Below, in pieces: positions 46,360 through 54,829 of a stretch of 64,000 nt of DNA. The stretch comes from Pantoea nemavictus (lineage in GTDB: Bacteria; Pseudomonadota; Gammaproteobacteria; Enterobacterales; Enterobacteriaceae): the NCBI RefSeq assembly GCF_037479095.1, contig NZ_JBBGZW010000001.1, positions 2,108,001-2,172,000 of the forward strand, given 5' to 3'. The position numbers and the translations under genes were made by a program. The notes beneath the pieces were generated by a model. The model had not been told where the DNA came from and made no database searches. It worked only from the letters and a program-made list of their open reading frames with translations. Positions within the stretch are counted from its first letter, which is position 1; every line of letters begins with the position of its first letter.

Positions 46360-46896
46360 ATGTCAGTCAAAATCTTATCTTCAACGTTGGTGGGGCTGGA
46401 TGGCTTTTGCCATGACCCGCTCGCGGTGCTGCAGCAGGCCGATAATGGCACGCTGGCGGTGCTGCATAACAATGCACCGGCGTTTTATGCGCTGACGCCA
46501 CAACGCCTGGCGCAGCTGCTGGCGTTGGAATCCGCCGCGCAGCAGCCTAATGATGTCACGCTGGATGAAAGTCTGTTTCAAACGGACAGCGCGCCCATCG
46601 CCACGCCGGTTGGCAAGTTCGCGATGTATGAAGGCTGGCAACCAGATAGCGATTTTCAGCGTCAGGCAGCCATCTGGGGTGTGGCGCTGAGTGAACCTGT
46701 TACCGCTGCTGAGCTGGCGACGTTTATCGCTTACTGGCAGGCGGAAGGTCGTTTGTTCCATCACGTGCAGTGGCAGCAGAAGTTAGCACGCAGCGTGCAG
46801 ATGAATCGCGCCGCCAATGGTGGACAGCCAAAGCGCGATCTCACGCAAATCAGTAATACTGATTATGATATTCCCGATGGATTCCGAGGTGAGTAA
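46360..46896 (+). CDS. dnaT: Primosomal protein DnaT
   Basis: DnaT (178 residues) works with PriA, PriB and DnaC to restart stalled replication forks. It starts [20 protein letters not shown]. The N-terminal domain is followed by a linker and the C-terminal DNA-binding domain with [19 protein letters not shown] and [20 protein letters not shown]. It ends [10 protein letters not shown]. The stop overlaps the dnaC start by one base. Length is that of the family. Confidence 0.95.
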   Translation: MSVKILSSTLVGLDGFCHDPLAVLQQADNGTLAVLHNNAPAFYALTPQRLAQLLALESAAQQPNDVTLDESLFQTDSAPIATPVGKFAMYEGWQPDSDFQRQAAIWGVALSEPVTAAELATFIAYWQAEGRLFHHVQWQQKLARSVQMNRAANGGQPKRDLTQISNTDYDIPDGFRGE

Positions 46897-47636
46897 TGAA
46901 AACGCCGAACGATCTCTTTAGCCGCCTGAAAAAAATGATGCCGTCCGAAGTGCAGCCGAAATTCAAAAACGGCGCGGAGCTGCTGGCCTGGAATCAGGAG
47001 CAGGGCCGCTTGCGCTCGGAGGCGATTGTGCGTGAAAACCGCGCGATGAAAATGCAGCGCATTATGGGGCGCTCTGGCATTCGTGAGCTGCACATGAACT
47101 GCTCGTTCGACAACTATCGCGTGGAAAATGATGGGCAGCGCAAAGCGCTGGCCATGGCGCGCGAATATGCCGCCGGATTTGAAAATAGCATCTCCAGCTT
47201 TGTTTTTTCCGGTCGTCCCGGCACCGGAAAAAACCACCTGGCGGCGGCGATTGGTAACGATCTGATTATTCGCGGCAAAAGCGTGCTGATTGTTACCGTT
47301 GCGGATTTGATGTCGAGCATGAAAGGCACGTTCAGCGGCGGCAGCGATTTAACCGAAGAGCGTCTGCTGCACGATCTTAGCCATGTCGATCTGCTGGTGA
47401 TCGATGAGATCGGCATGCAGAGTGAATCGCGCTATGAAAAAGTGATCATTAATCAGATTGTCGATCGCCGCTCATCGTCGAAACGCCCAACCGGCATGTT
47501 ATCGAACCTCGATCCCGCCGGGATGAATTCGCTGCTGGGTGAACGTGTGATGGACCGTATGCGCCTCGGCAACAGTTTATGGGTGCGCTTTGACTGGGAA
47601 AGTTATCGCAGCCGTGTGCGCGGTGACGAGTATTGA
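46896..47636 (+). CDS. dnaC: Helicase loader DnaC
   Basis: DnaC (246 residues) is the AAA+ loader that delivers DnaB helicase to oriC and restart forks. The N-terminus [16 protein letters not shown] binds DnaB. Walker A is SGRPGTGKNHLAAAIGN with the DnaC-type Asn after Lys. Walker B is LLVIDEIGMQ, sensor I is in SNLDPAG and the arginine finger region is GERVMDRMRLGNSLWVRFDW. The dnaT-dnaC pair is conserved in enterobacteria, but the ROK gene that follows is not a usual neighbour. Confidence 0.97.
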   Translation: MKTPNDLFSRLKKMMPSEVQPKFKNGAELLAWNQEQGRLRSEAIVRENRAMKMQRIMGRSGIRELHMNCSFDNYRVENDGQRKALAMAREYAAGFENSISSFVFSGRPGTGKNHLAAAIGNDLIIRGKSVLIVTVADLMSSMKGTFSGGSDLTEERLLHDLSHVDLLVIDEIGMQSESRYEKVIINQIVDRRSSSKRPTGMLSNLDPAGMNSLLGERVMDRMRLGNSLWVRFDWESYRSRVRGDEY

Positions 47637-47644
47637 GGGGTGCT

Positions 47645-48775
47645 ATGAAAGCAGCCGGTAAAGGTCCAGCATTACTTCGCCTGAATAACCTGAAACGGGT
47701 GATGACGCAACTGCGTACCACCCGCATCACCTCCCGCCAGGATCTGGCATTAGCGCTCGAACTGAGCAAAAACACCGTTTCGTTGATTGTCGATGATTTG
47801 CTCGAGCAGGGGCTAATCAATGAGCTTGGCCCGGTGAGCGTCGCCACCGCCGGTCGACCCAAAATCGAAATTTCGCTGCGCGCAGAAAAGTTGAAAAGCG
47901 CGGGCATTATGGTGGAGCGCCAGGCGATTCACTGGCGCGTCTGCGACTATTTCTCGCAGGTGATTGCCGAACAAACCTGGCGTACGGAAACCCGCGATCC
48001 CGAACATCTGCTGCATGAGCTGGTGGAAGTGTGTCAAACCCTGCACGCCGCGCATCCTGAATTACTGGGTGTCGCGATTGGCTTCCCCGGTATCATCGAT
48101 CCGCTGCGCGGCTGGGTGCATTTCTCCGCCCATCTCGGTTGGCAGGATGTTGATGTCATCACCCTGCTGCGCCGCGAAATTCCGCTGCCGCTGCGCATTA
48201 TGAACAACGTGAAAGCGGCAGCGCTGCTCTCGGTACAGCAGCTCGAACTGGACAAGTCGCAAAGCCATTTCTATTTGCGTATTTCAGAAGGGCTGGGCGG
48301 TGCGCTGGTGGAGCAGGGTGAAGTGTTTACCGGCAGCAGCTGGACGGCGGGCGAAATCGGCCATCTTACAGTGCAGCCCAACGGCGAGCGCTGCAGCTGT
48401 GGACGTCTCGGTTGTCTGGAAACGCTGGTCAGCAAGCCGGCAATTCAGCAGCAGCTGGCTAAGCGCAAACCCGGCCTGCGCTGGCAGAACGGTGAAAGTG
48501 AGCCGGAAATCTTGCAGGAAGTGATGACGCAGGCGGGCACCTATTTGGGCACCGCGCTGAGCCAGGTGATGCAGCTGGTCAATCCGGCCAGCATTATTAT
48601 TGATGGGCCGTGGAATGCGCAGCCGGCATTTGTGCAGGCGGTGCAGCAGGCGGCGCAGTCCGGAACGCTGGCCTTTACCTTCGCCCACACCGCGCTGCAT
48701 TTCCTGCCAATGCGTATCGATCCCGCTAACGGCTTAGCGCTGGCGGTGATTGAGCAGTACGAACGCCTGAGTTAA
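47645..48775 (+). CDS. ROK-family transcriptional regulator
   Basis: This 376-residue protein joins an N-terminal winged helix (ITSRQDLALALELSKNTVSL) to a ROK sugar-kinase-like domain, like NagC, Mlc and XylR. GVAIGFPGIIDPLRG and EGLGGALVEQGEVFTGSS are phosphate- and sugar-site elements. The zinc motif GHLTVQPNGERCSCGRLGCL is intact. The ATG at 47645 follows GAGGGG, eight bases after dnaC. The ligand is unknown; a sugar-porter gene lies beyond the next gap on the other strand and is a possible target. Confidence 0.85.
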   Translation: MKAAGKGPALLRLNNLKRVMTQLRTTRITSRQDLALALELSKNTVSLIVDDLLEQGLINELGPVSVATAGRPKIEISLRAEKLKSAGIMVERQAIHWRVCDYFSQVIAEQTWRTETRDPEHLLHELVEVCQTLHAAHPELLGVAIGFPGIIDPLRGWVHFSAHLGWQDVDVITLLRREIPLPLRIMNNVKAAALLSVQQLELDKSQSHFYLRISEGLGGALVEQGEVFTGSSWTAGEIGHLTVQPNGERCSCGRLGCLETLVSKPAIQQQLAKRKPGLRWQNGESEPEILQEVMTQAGTYLGTALSQVMQLVNPASIIIDGPWNAQPAFVQAVQQAAQSGTLAFTFAHTALHFLPMRIDPANGLALAVIEQYERLS

Positions 48776-48875
48776 AAAGGGCGCCATAAATGGCGTAATG
48801 CCGATCAGTTAAGCGCTGAGCGACTTTCGTTCGCCATCGGCTGGGGCAGTTTCAGTTATGCCGTGCGGCGACCGA

Positions 48876-48904
48876 GAAGAGGGCGTCTGGGCCACGCCCT
48901 CTTC
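48876..48904. repeat. Perfect 11-base inverted repeat
   Basis: GAAGAGGGCGT and ACGCCCTCTTC are separated by CTGGGCC. There is no T run after it, so it is not a plain terminator. It starts the GC-rich block. Confidence 0.7.
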
Positions 48905-49128
48905 ACTCCCCGGCCCTGCGCCAGCCCATCCCGCCGCTTCGCGGTGCCTTCACTCTCTCACGATTCCTGACGGACCGGCGGCGATTCGCTCCTGCTCAGC
49001 GCCGCCTCTCGCCGCATCCCTGCGGCTCGCCCTGGAATCCCTCACTCGCTCAGCGGGCTGGAATGTCGCCTCAACACCCGCGCTGCAGCATGCATGCGTT
49101 TTTCTAAATCACCATCGCTGTAACGCCT

Positions 49129-49218
49129 GTAGGGTCGCCATTCATGGCGACCAGGTAACCCCCGCGGAGCCAGTGCGCTACTTAACTGACGAGCATTACG
49201 CCATAAATGGCGCCCCTT
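49129..49218. repeat. GTAG REP plus decayed partner
   Basis: GTAGGG followed by TCGCCATTCATGGCGA (49129-49152) is almost identical to the plus unit after dgoT. An inverted partner about 45 bases on (ACGCCATAAATGGCGCCCC, from 49199) has lost its GTAG head. Confidence 0.75.
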
Positions 49219-49244
49219 CAGGTCTGTTGCCGCATGCTTAACAA

Positions 49245-50708
49245 TTAATGTCTTGGAATATCAAACGACTCGCTCGGCTTGCCGGATGTGGTACTTTCCG
49301 GCAGGTCCGCTTCGACGTTAAATTTGCGCAGTACCAAAGCGTGGATCTTCTCGAGTGACACGCCCGCCGTTTCTGGCAAATAGCGGAAGGTAAAGAAGTA
49401 CATTCCTAGCGAGAAGATGGCGAACAGCAGCAGCGGGAAGCCACCGTGGAACATATCCAGCAGCATCGGGCTGCTGTTCATGATCGGGAAGGTGCTGCTG
49501 ATAACAAAGTTGGCCATCGACATCGCACAGATGGAAATCCCGACGCAAATTGAACGAATCTCAGTCGGGAACACTTCGCCCAACACCGTCCACACAATCT
49601 GGCCCCACGTCATACCGAAGAAAATCATATAGGCGAACAAGCCCACCACCGCCAGCATGCCCGGTAAATGATAATAGAAGGCGATGAAGGAGTAGGTCAG
49701 GCACACGCAAGAGGTGATGGCGCCCAGCAGCAGTAGCTTACGACGACCCACTTTATCGATCAGCATCATGCCCACCAGTACGCCGATAAACTGACAAATC
49801 GACAGCCAGAAAGTTTGCAGCAGCGCTGAATCGGTGCTGCCCGCGACGTTTTTCAGCAAGGTTGGCCCAAAGTACTGAATTACGTTGATGCCGCTAATCT
49901 GGTTACCTACCGCCAAACCGATACCGACAATCAGCAATGGAACGGTGGTCTTATCCAGACGCAAACGCGATTTGTGTTGCTGCGCGGTTTTATCAGAAAA
50001 CGAATGTTTGATTTCATTGAACACGCTCTCGGCATGCTCGCGGTTTGAGATCTTGGTCAGCGTATCCAGCGCTTCATCATATTTGCCTTTCAGCACGTTC
50101 CAGCGCGGTGACTCCGGGATAAAGGCGATGAACAACATAAACAGCGCACACGGTACCAGCGCCGTCGCGAGGATGTAGCGCCAGCCCATGTTGATCATCA
50201 CATCCGGCAAGGTGGATTTGGTGATGAAGTAGTTAGTCAGTAACACCACCGATTGACCGCCGACGCAGCACACGGCATACAGCGCAGTGGTACGGCCACG
50301 AAACTTAGAAGGCGACAGCTCAGCCAGATAGATCGGCGAAATTACCGACGCCAGGCCAATCGCCAGGCCGCCGATCATGCGGAAGATGACGAAGACGGTG
50401 AAGTTATGGGCGATTGCCGTGCCGACCACCGAAAGGGTAAACAGCAGAGCGGTGATGGCGAGGGATTTTTTGCGTCCCAGCTTGTCGCTGAGGCGCGGCG
50501 CCATAAAGCAGCCGACCAAACTGCCAAGCAGAATGTTGGAAACCGCCCAGCCTGTTTCGGCAGGCGTTAGCTGGAAATATTCACTTAAGGGTTCGATTGC
50601 CCCGGAGATAATGGAAGAGTCATAACCCATTAGCAGACCGCCAAATGCCGCGACGGTACAGCAGAGAATGACATACTTCATGTTGTAGCGTTTTTGCCTG
50701 GTATCCAT
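49245..50708 (-). CDS. Sugar-porter MFS transporter
   Basis: This 487-residue protein is a 12-helix proton-linked sugar importer of the sugar-porter family (GalP, AraE, XylE, IolT). Signatures are DKLGRKKSL after helix 2, IYLAELSPSKFRGR after helix 4, PESPRW and GNQISGINVIQYFGPTLLKN in helix 7. DKVGRRKLLLLG after helix 8, GEVFPTEIRSICVG and the C-terminal PETAGVSLE complete the set. The nearest relatives by feel are inositol or pentose porters, but the substrate cannot be fixed. It is divergent from the IdnR/GntR-like gene, a likely regulator. Confidence 0.85.
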   Translation of the reverse strand: MDTRQKRYNMKYVILCCTVAAFGGLLMGYDSSIISGAIEPLSEYFQLTPAETGWAVSNILLGSLVGCFMAPRLSDKLGRKKSLAITALLFTLSVVGTAIAHNFTVFVIFRMIGGLAIGLASVISPIYLAELSPSKFRGRTTALYAVCCVGGQSVVLLTNYFITKSTLPDVMINMGWRYILATALVPCALFMLFIAFIPESPRWNVLKGKYDEALDTLTKISNREHAESVFNEIKHSFSDKTAQQHKSRLRLDKTTVPLLIVGIGLAVGNQISGINVIQYFGPTLLKNVAGSTDSALLQTFWLSICQFIGVLVGMMLIDKVGRRKLLLLGAITSCVCLTYSFIAFYYHLPGMLAVVGLFAYMIFFGMTWGQIVWTVLGEVFPTEIRSICVGISICAMSMANFVISSTFPIMNSSPMLLDMFHGGFPLLLFAIFSLGMYFFTFRYLPETAGVSLEKIHALVLRKFNVEADLPESTTSGKPSESFDIPRH

Positions 50709-51109
50709 TGTTATAGCCCCTTGTCTCTACGGCCTGAACATTACTTGTTCAGAAAGAGGTGTTATGTAGGTTTCGATGTTCAACTTTTATGCACGCAAGG
50801 TCTTCGCTATGGAATATATGTTCTAAATGATGGTTTTTGGATCATTTTTTCCGAAAAGTGTGAAGGGGGTTGCGAAAATTGCTGCTTAGCTGGTCAGGGG
50901 CAGTTTTATAGCTCAATGAATTGATAGGTTTTTCATCAACTCACTTTGTAAGGAGATTGCAAAACTTGCGATAGAATAGAATTTTCATTCTGTTGAGTGC
51001 GAAAATTTCCCTTTTTATTTCACCCGGCTGACCGCATTGGTGCGTTTCATTTTTTAGCCATCAACGGGCATAATACGTTGATTCTCAGCCCCTCTTTGCG
51101 GACGCCGTA
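50709..51109. promoter_or_regulatory. Divergent promoter region, sugar-porter / LacI regulator
   Basis: These 401 bases are AT-rich and without a convincing gene. TGCGAAAATT occurs twice in direct orientation (50871-50880 and 50998-51007), and AGAATTTTCATTCT (near 50977) is a small inverted repeat. These could be regulator sites, but none matches a known operator. A short frame starting at 50694 overlaps the start of the transporter and is not supported. Confidence 0.4.
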
Positions 51110-52102
51110 ATGAAAACGCAGCGCATCACTCTGGACGATATTGCTACTCTGGCGGGCGTCACCAAAATGACGGTAAGCCGTTATTTACGCACGCCAGAAA
51201 AGGTCAAAACGGAAACGGCGGAGAAAATCGCGAGCGTAATCGCTGAGATCGGCTACGTCGCCGATACCGACAATGTGGCAGCGACCAAACAAAATCCGCC
51301 GCGTATCGGCGTGTTAATCCCTTCATTTAATAATCAAATCTTTGCCGATCTGCTGGCCGGAATCGAATCGGTTACCAGCGCGCACGGCTATCAAACGCTG
51401 GTGGTCAATTACGACTACAATGCGCAGCGTGAAGAGGAGCAGATTGCCACGGTGCTGGCTTTTAATATCAAAGGGTTAATTCTGACCGAATCGGTACACA
51501 CCGTGCGGGCGGAAAAGTATCTTAATGCCGCGAATATTCCGGTAGCTGAAGTGATGGGAATAACGGAAGCGAATGGCCGCATCAACGTTGGCTTCGATAA
51601 CTATCGCGCCGGCTACGATATGACGGCGATGCTGCTGGCCAGCGGCAAACAGCGCGTTATCTATTTTGGCTCAATGTCCGATCGTCGCGACGAGCAGCGC
51701 TATGCCGGCTATCGCGATGCGGTGGAAGCGGCCGGTTTGCCTGCCGGCCGTATTGTGCCGAATAAGATCTCTTCGGTATCGATTGGTACCGGCATGATGA
51801 CGCTGGCGCGCCAGCTCTATCCAGAGATGGACGCGATTTTGTGCACTAATGATGATTTGGCCGTTGGCGTGCTGCAGGAGTGCCAGGCAGTAGGAATTGC
51901 CGTGCCGCAGACGATGGCGATTGCCGGTTTCCACGGGCTGGATATTGGTCAGGCGACGACGCCCCGACTAGCCAGCGTGATCACACCACGTTTTGAGATG
52001 GGCAAGGTGGCGACGGAAATCATCCTGAAAAAGATTAATCAGCAGCCGACTATTGAGCAGGTGAATTTACACTACCGGCTCTCAATGGGCGCGACCATCT
52101 GA
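51110..52102 (+). CDS. LacI-family regulator, IdnR/GntR-like
   Basis: This 330-residue regulator resembles E. coli IdnR and GntR, which control idonate and gluconate genes. It has the helix-turn-helix RITLDDIATLAGVTKMTVSR then YLRTPEKVK, GVLIPSFNNQIFADLLAGIE, TSAHGYQTLVVNYDY, GFDNYRAGYDM, ILCTNDDLAVGVLQEC, IAGFHGLDIGQ and LASVITPRFEMGK. The conserved binding-pocket residues suggest a gluconate- or idonate-like effector. No gnt or idn enzymes are in the window; its neighbour is a sugar-porter gene. The start matches the family. Confidence 0.83.
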   Translation: MKTQRITLDDIATLAGVTKMTVSRYLRTPEKVKTETAEKIASVIAEIGYVADTDNVAATKQNPPRIGVLIPSFNNQIFADLLAGIESVTSAHGYQTLVVNYDYNAQREEEQIATVLAFNIKGLILTESVHTVRAEKYLNAANIPVAEVMGITEANGRINVGFDNYRAGYDMTAMLLASGKQRVIYFGSMSDRRDEQRYAGYRDAVEAAGLPAGRIVPNKISSVSIGTGMMTLARQLYPEMDAILCTNDDLAVGVLQECQAVGIAVPQTMAIAGFHGLDIGQATTPRLASVITPRFEMGKVATEIILKKINQQPTIEQVNLHYRLSMGATI

Positions 52103-52110
52103 AAAAACAA

Positions 52111-52146
52111 AACCCGCTTCAGGCTGCACCGGAAGCGGGTTTTTTA
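52111..52146. terminator. Terminator after LacI regulator
   Basis: AACCCGCTTC and GAAGCGGGTT form a 10-base-pair stem around a GC-containing loop, with TTTTT after it and an A run before it. It serves convergent transcripts from both sides. Confidence 0.88.
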
Positions 52147-52159
52147 CAGCCTGACGAAC

Positions 52160-53197
52160 TCAATCGCGCGCTGTGGTAGTTGGAACAATCGGTGGCGGCG
52201 TATGATGCGCGCGCTTCAGGAAGCGACTCTCCAGCACATTCCACGAGGTGTAAGCCAGCGCCAGCGTAATCACAATGGTTAGCAACAATCCGACAAAGGC
52301 GTTGGAATCGTACACGCCAAAGTGCTGCAGCACCTGAATAATCGGCCAGTGATAGAGATACATACCGTATGACAAATCACCGTATTGGCTGATCTTCACC
52401 TCTTTGCACAGATTGGTGCAGAACAGGATCACCACCGATGAGAACGCCACCGGCTCAATGATGAACGCATAATCGGTGCTCTTAAACAGCAGGAACAGTA
52501 CCAGCGAAACAATCGTAATCTCTTTCAGGCGCTCAAAAATGGGCTGGTGGACCGCCAGCAGGCTGCCAAAGAAGAAATAAGATGACAGCGAGATAAATTG
52601 TTTAGCCAACGTATCGGCTTTCGCGCCGGTATACACCGAAGTGAAGTAGAAGAACCAGGCGCAAGAGATAACAAAAATCACGCCCCACACTTTCAGCGGA
52701 CTTCTCTTCATCAGCGGCACGATAAACGGCAGCAGCACATACAGCGTCAGTTCGGCCTTAATGGTCCACAGCGAGCCATCCATCGGCTGGTTGGGATTAC
52801 TGGTGAACACGCCCGGTAACGAAGCCTGAATGAAGTTCAGGAACGAGAAGTTAGCGATCAGATACTTGATGGTCTCTTTGTTCTTCAGGAAATCCATCAG
52901 TGGCAGCGTGGTCAGGCACATACCGATGACAAAACACAGAATAATAACGAATATATACGCCGGTAAAATTCGTTGCGCGCGTTTAATAAAATAGGATTTG
53001 AGCGATTTACTTCTTAAGTAACTTTTCGCAATAAGAAAGCCACTTATTGCGAAAAACCCTTTTACTGCAAAGTCACTATTTAGAAAGTGAGCAAGGAAAC
53101 GTATATCAGTATTCCGTGTCACCTCGGCGGCATGCACCAGCATGACGATAAAGGCGAGAGAGAATCGTACTATGTCAAAGTTGTTTTTTTCGTTCAT
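52160..53197 (-). CDS. Acyltransferase-3 family membrane protein
   Basis: This 345-residue inner-membrane protein is an O-acyltransferase of the acyltransferase-3 (OafA/NodX/WecH) family. It begins NNFDIVRFSLAFIVMLVHAA, with the catalytic-type His in helix 1. GFFAISGFLIAKSYLR, FIKRAQRILPAYIFV, DGSLWTIKAELTLYVLLPFI and YGMYLYHWPIIQVL are family landmarks, followed by about ten membrane segments in all. Such enzymes add acetyl or succinyl groups to surface sugars. Neighbouring polymerase- and esterase-like genes suggest an exopolysaccharide substrate. Confidence 0.85.
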   Translation of the reverse strand: MNEKNNFDIVRFSLAFIVMLVHAAEVTRNTDIRFLAHFLNSDFAVKGFFAISGFLIAKSYLRSKSLKSYFIKRAQRILPAYIFVIILCFVIGMCLTTLPLMDFLKNKETIKYLIANFSFLNFIQASLPGVFTSNPNQPMDGSLWTIKAELTLYVLLPFIVPLMKRSPLKVWGVIFVISCAWFFYFTSVYTGAKADTLAKQFISLSSYFFFGSLLAVHQPIFERLKEITIVSLVLFLLFKSTDYAFIIEPVAFSSVVILFCTNLCKEVKISQYGDLSYGMYLYHWPIIQVLQHFGVYDSNAFVGLLLTIVITLALAYTSWNVLESRFLKRAHHTPPPIVPTTTARD

Positions 53198-53399
53198 GTC
53201 TGCATTCTTACATTGAGTGACGAAGCGCCAGTAAAGTCATTAAGACTTCGCGTGAATAGATAGTTAGGAATATTCCGAGCTCTGCTGGCACAGATGTAAC
53301 CTATTAGAGATTCAAACAAAGCAAAATGCAACTGCTGCCAGAAAGAGGCAAAATATTCAGAATTTCGCTATGCGTCTATCAGTGTTATCTGAGAAATAA

Positions 53400-53429
53400 A
53401 AAACGCTAACTGTCATCAGTTAGCGTTTT
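53400..53429 (-). terminator. Terminator after EpsG-like gene
   Basis: On the minus strand AAAACGCTAACTG and CAGTTAGCGTTTT form a 13-base-pair stem with a 4-base loop, ending in T residues. It begins seven bases past the stop and separates the EpsG-like and acyltransferase transcripts. Confidence 0.9.
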
Positions 53430-53435
53430 CTGGAT

Positions 53436-54569
53436 CTAGCGGAAAATTTTGAAGCTTTGTGAGACCTGATAACCGGTAATCGACTGCTTGCTGGAAACGG
53501 TATTGTAATAAAGGTAATACAACACCATTAATATCGTAATTGCCACGGCAGCGATTTTCTTTAACTTTTTACATTCCCAAATACACAGGGAGATCAGTAC
53601 CGGTTCAACTTGTAATAGATAGTTTGCCAAACGCCCACCAGAAGCGTAATCCTGCAGCGCCATCCTCAGACCACTACCAATTGCGAAAGTAATCACCAGA
53701 ATGTAGTAGGTGTTAAACTTCTCAGCATCAACGTTCTTAATTTTGTCGCTCAGCAGAACAAAACTAAAAATAAACACAAAGCCGATGTTTTTCAGGTTGG
53801 AGAGGGTAAGAATCCCCTGATCCTGGGTGGAATCCTGGTTGGCATAGCCCATTGCCCTGTCGCCTAAACCGCCAAGATGACTGGAGAGCAAGGCAATCAG
53901 CGCCGAACTGCCCATAAAGGCAAGCGGGAGGCTGGCCAGCACGATGAAAATAGGAATGTATTTGTTTTTTCGAACAATCATCGCCAGCGGAATAAGGATG
54001 GCAACAATCGCGGTCGCATGGCTAATAAAGGAAAGAATAAAGGTGGTAAACATCCCGGATTTACTGCGGCGGGACATATGATAAACAAAGCCCATCAGGA
54101 AGGCTGAACATAAACCGAAGCGAATCTGGTTCATGTCTTTGTTGATAAATAAGTGTGCGGAATACACGGCCAGCGCCACCAGCGGCAGCGGTGTGAGCTT
54201 GCGGAAATAGTGGGCGTTAACGCCAACCGAAATCACGGCAAAGACAAAGATGAAGATATCGGGATTCGCCGTAAACAGACGGGTGATGCCCGCAATGGCG
54301 TAGATAGCGGGTTCGTAGCGGAACTCCTCTACGGTGCGCCAAAAGCCTTCGATAACAATTTTATCAACAAACTGAACAAAGAAGTCACGATACTGGAAGT
54401 CATCCAGGCCGGTTCCCAGGCCACGAATACCGCCGAAAGTAAAAAGTACTACAACGGCGACAAAATAAAGATAGGTCCTGATTTGTGCTGTGTTTTCATT
54501 TTTACTTAACATGGTTTCGACAATAGCGACGAAACTCAGGCTAAGACTTATGATCCAGTAAATTCCCAT
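53436..54569 (-). CDS. EpsG-like polysaccharide polymerase membrane protein
   Basis: This 377-residue protein with about ten or more membrane segments fits the EpsG / Wzy-like group. FGGIRGLGTGLDDFQYRDFF near the N-terminus is the typical G-x-D-Y/F-x-x-Y periplasmic motif. INKDMNQIRFGLCSAFLMG and FILSFISHATAIVAILIPLA hold the conserved Arg and His. The ATG at 54569 was taken over an in-frame GTG two codons upstream; no clear ribosome site precedes either. It may polymerise repeat units of a minor exopolysaccharide. Glycosyltransferases are not in the window. Confidence 0.72.
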   Translation of the reverse strand: MGIYWIISLSLSFVAIVETMLSKNENTAQIRTYLYFVAVVVLFTFGGIRGLGTGLDDFQYRDFFVQFVDKIVIEGFWRTVEEFRYEPAIYAIAGITRLFTANPDIFIFVFAVISVGVNAHYFRKLTPLPLVALAVYSAHLFINKDMNQIRFGLCSAFLMGFVYHMSRRSKSGMFTTFILSFISHATAIVAILIPLAMIVRKNKYIPIFIVLASLPLAFMGSSALIALLSSHLGGLGDRAMGYANQDSTQDQGILTLSNLKNIGFVFIFSFVLLSDKIKNVDAEKFNTYYILVITFAIGSGLRMALQDYASGGRLANYLLQVEPVLISLCIWECKKLKKIAAVAITILMVLYYLYYNTVSSKQSITGYQVSQSFKIFR

Positions 54570-54829
54570 GGTCACATATTCTTATAGTTTAAAATTTACT
54601 TATAACATATGGCCTTGGTAACGTAAACATGAGAAAAGTCTAATTTTTACTGGCCCGGTATTATATTGGTGCCACGAAGTAATATTATTTGCTAACGTTC
54701 CAGGATAAATCTTTTCCCCCGGTTTTATTTTCGATATCTCATGGGTAAGTGTTATGTAGCAAAGTGCGCGGCCCGTGGTTGCGAACTGTTTTTTGTCACT
54801 GTTTTTACTCAGGATTTGGAGCCAGCGCA

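Larger units (their letters stand above)
48776..49244. other. GC-rich non-coding block with REPs
   Basis: No gene is supported in these 469 bases. The flanks carry REP-type palindromes (GCGCCATAAATGGCG near 48780, a full GTAG unit at 49129 and a decayed unit near 49200). The middle (about 48860-49100) is very GC-rich and full of short palindromes such as GCCGCTTCGCGG and CCGCATCCCTGCGG. It begins with an 11-base inverted repeat. An open frame across it has a composition unlike the real genes. It looks like a mosaic of mobile-type intergenic repeats. Confidence 0.6.

Noticed and set aside
48858..49241. 127-codon open frame in the GC-rich block
   Set aside because: Composition follows the palindromic repeats, it covers REP units, and the protein has no recognisable features.
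50694..50924. 76-codon frame in the sugar-porter/regulator gap
   Set aside because: Overlaps the transporter start, no likeness to any family and no ribosome site.
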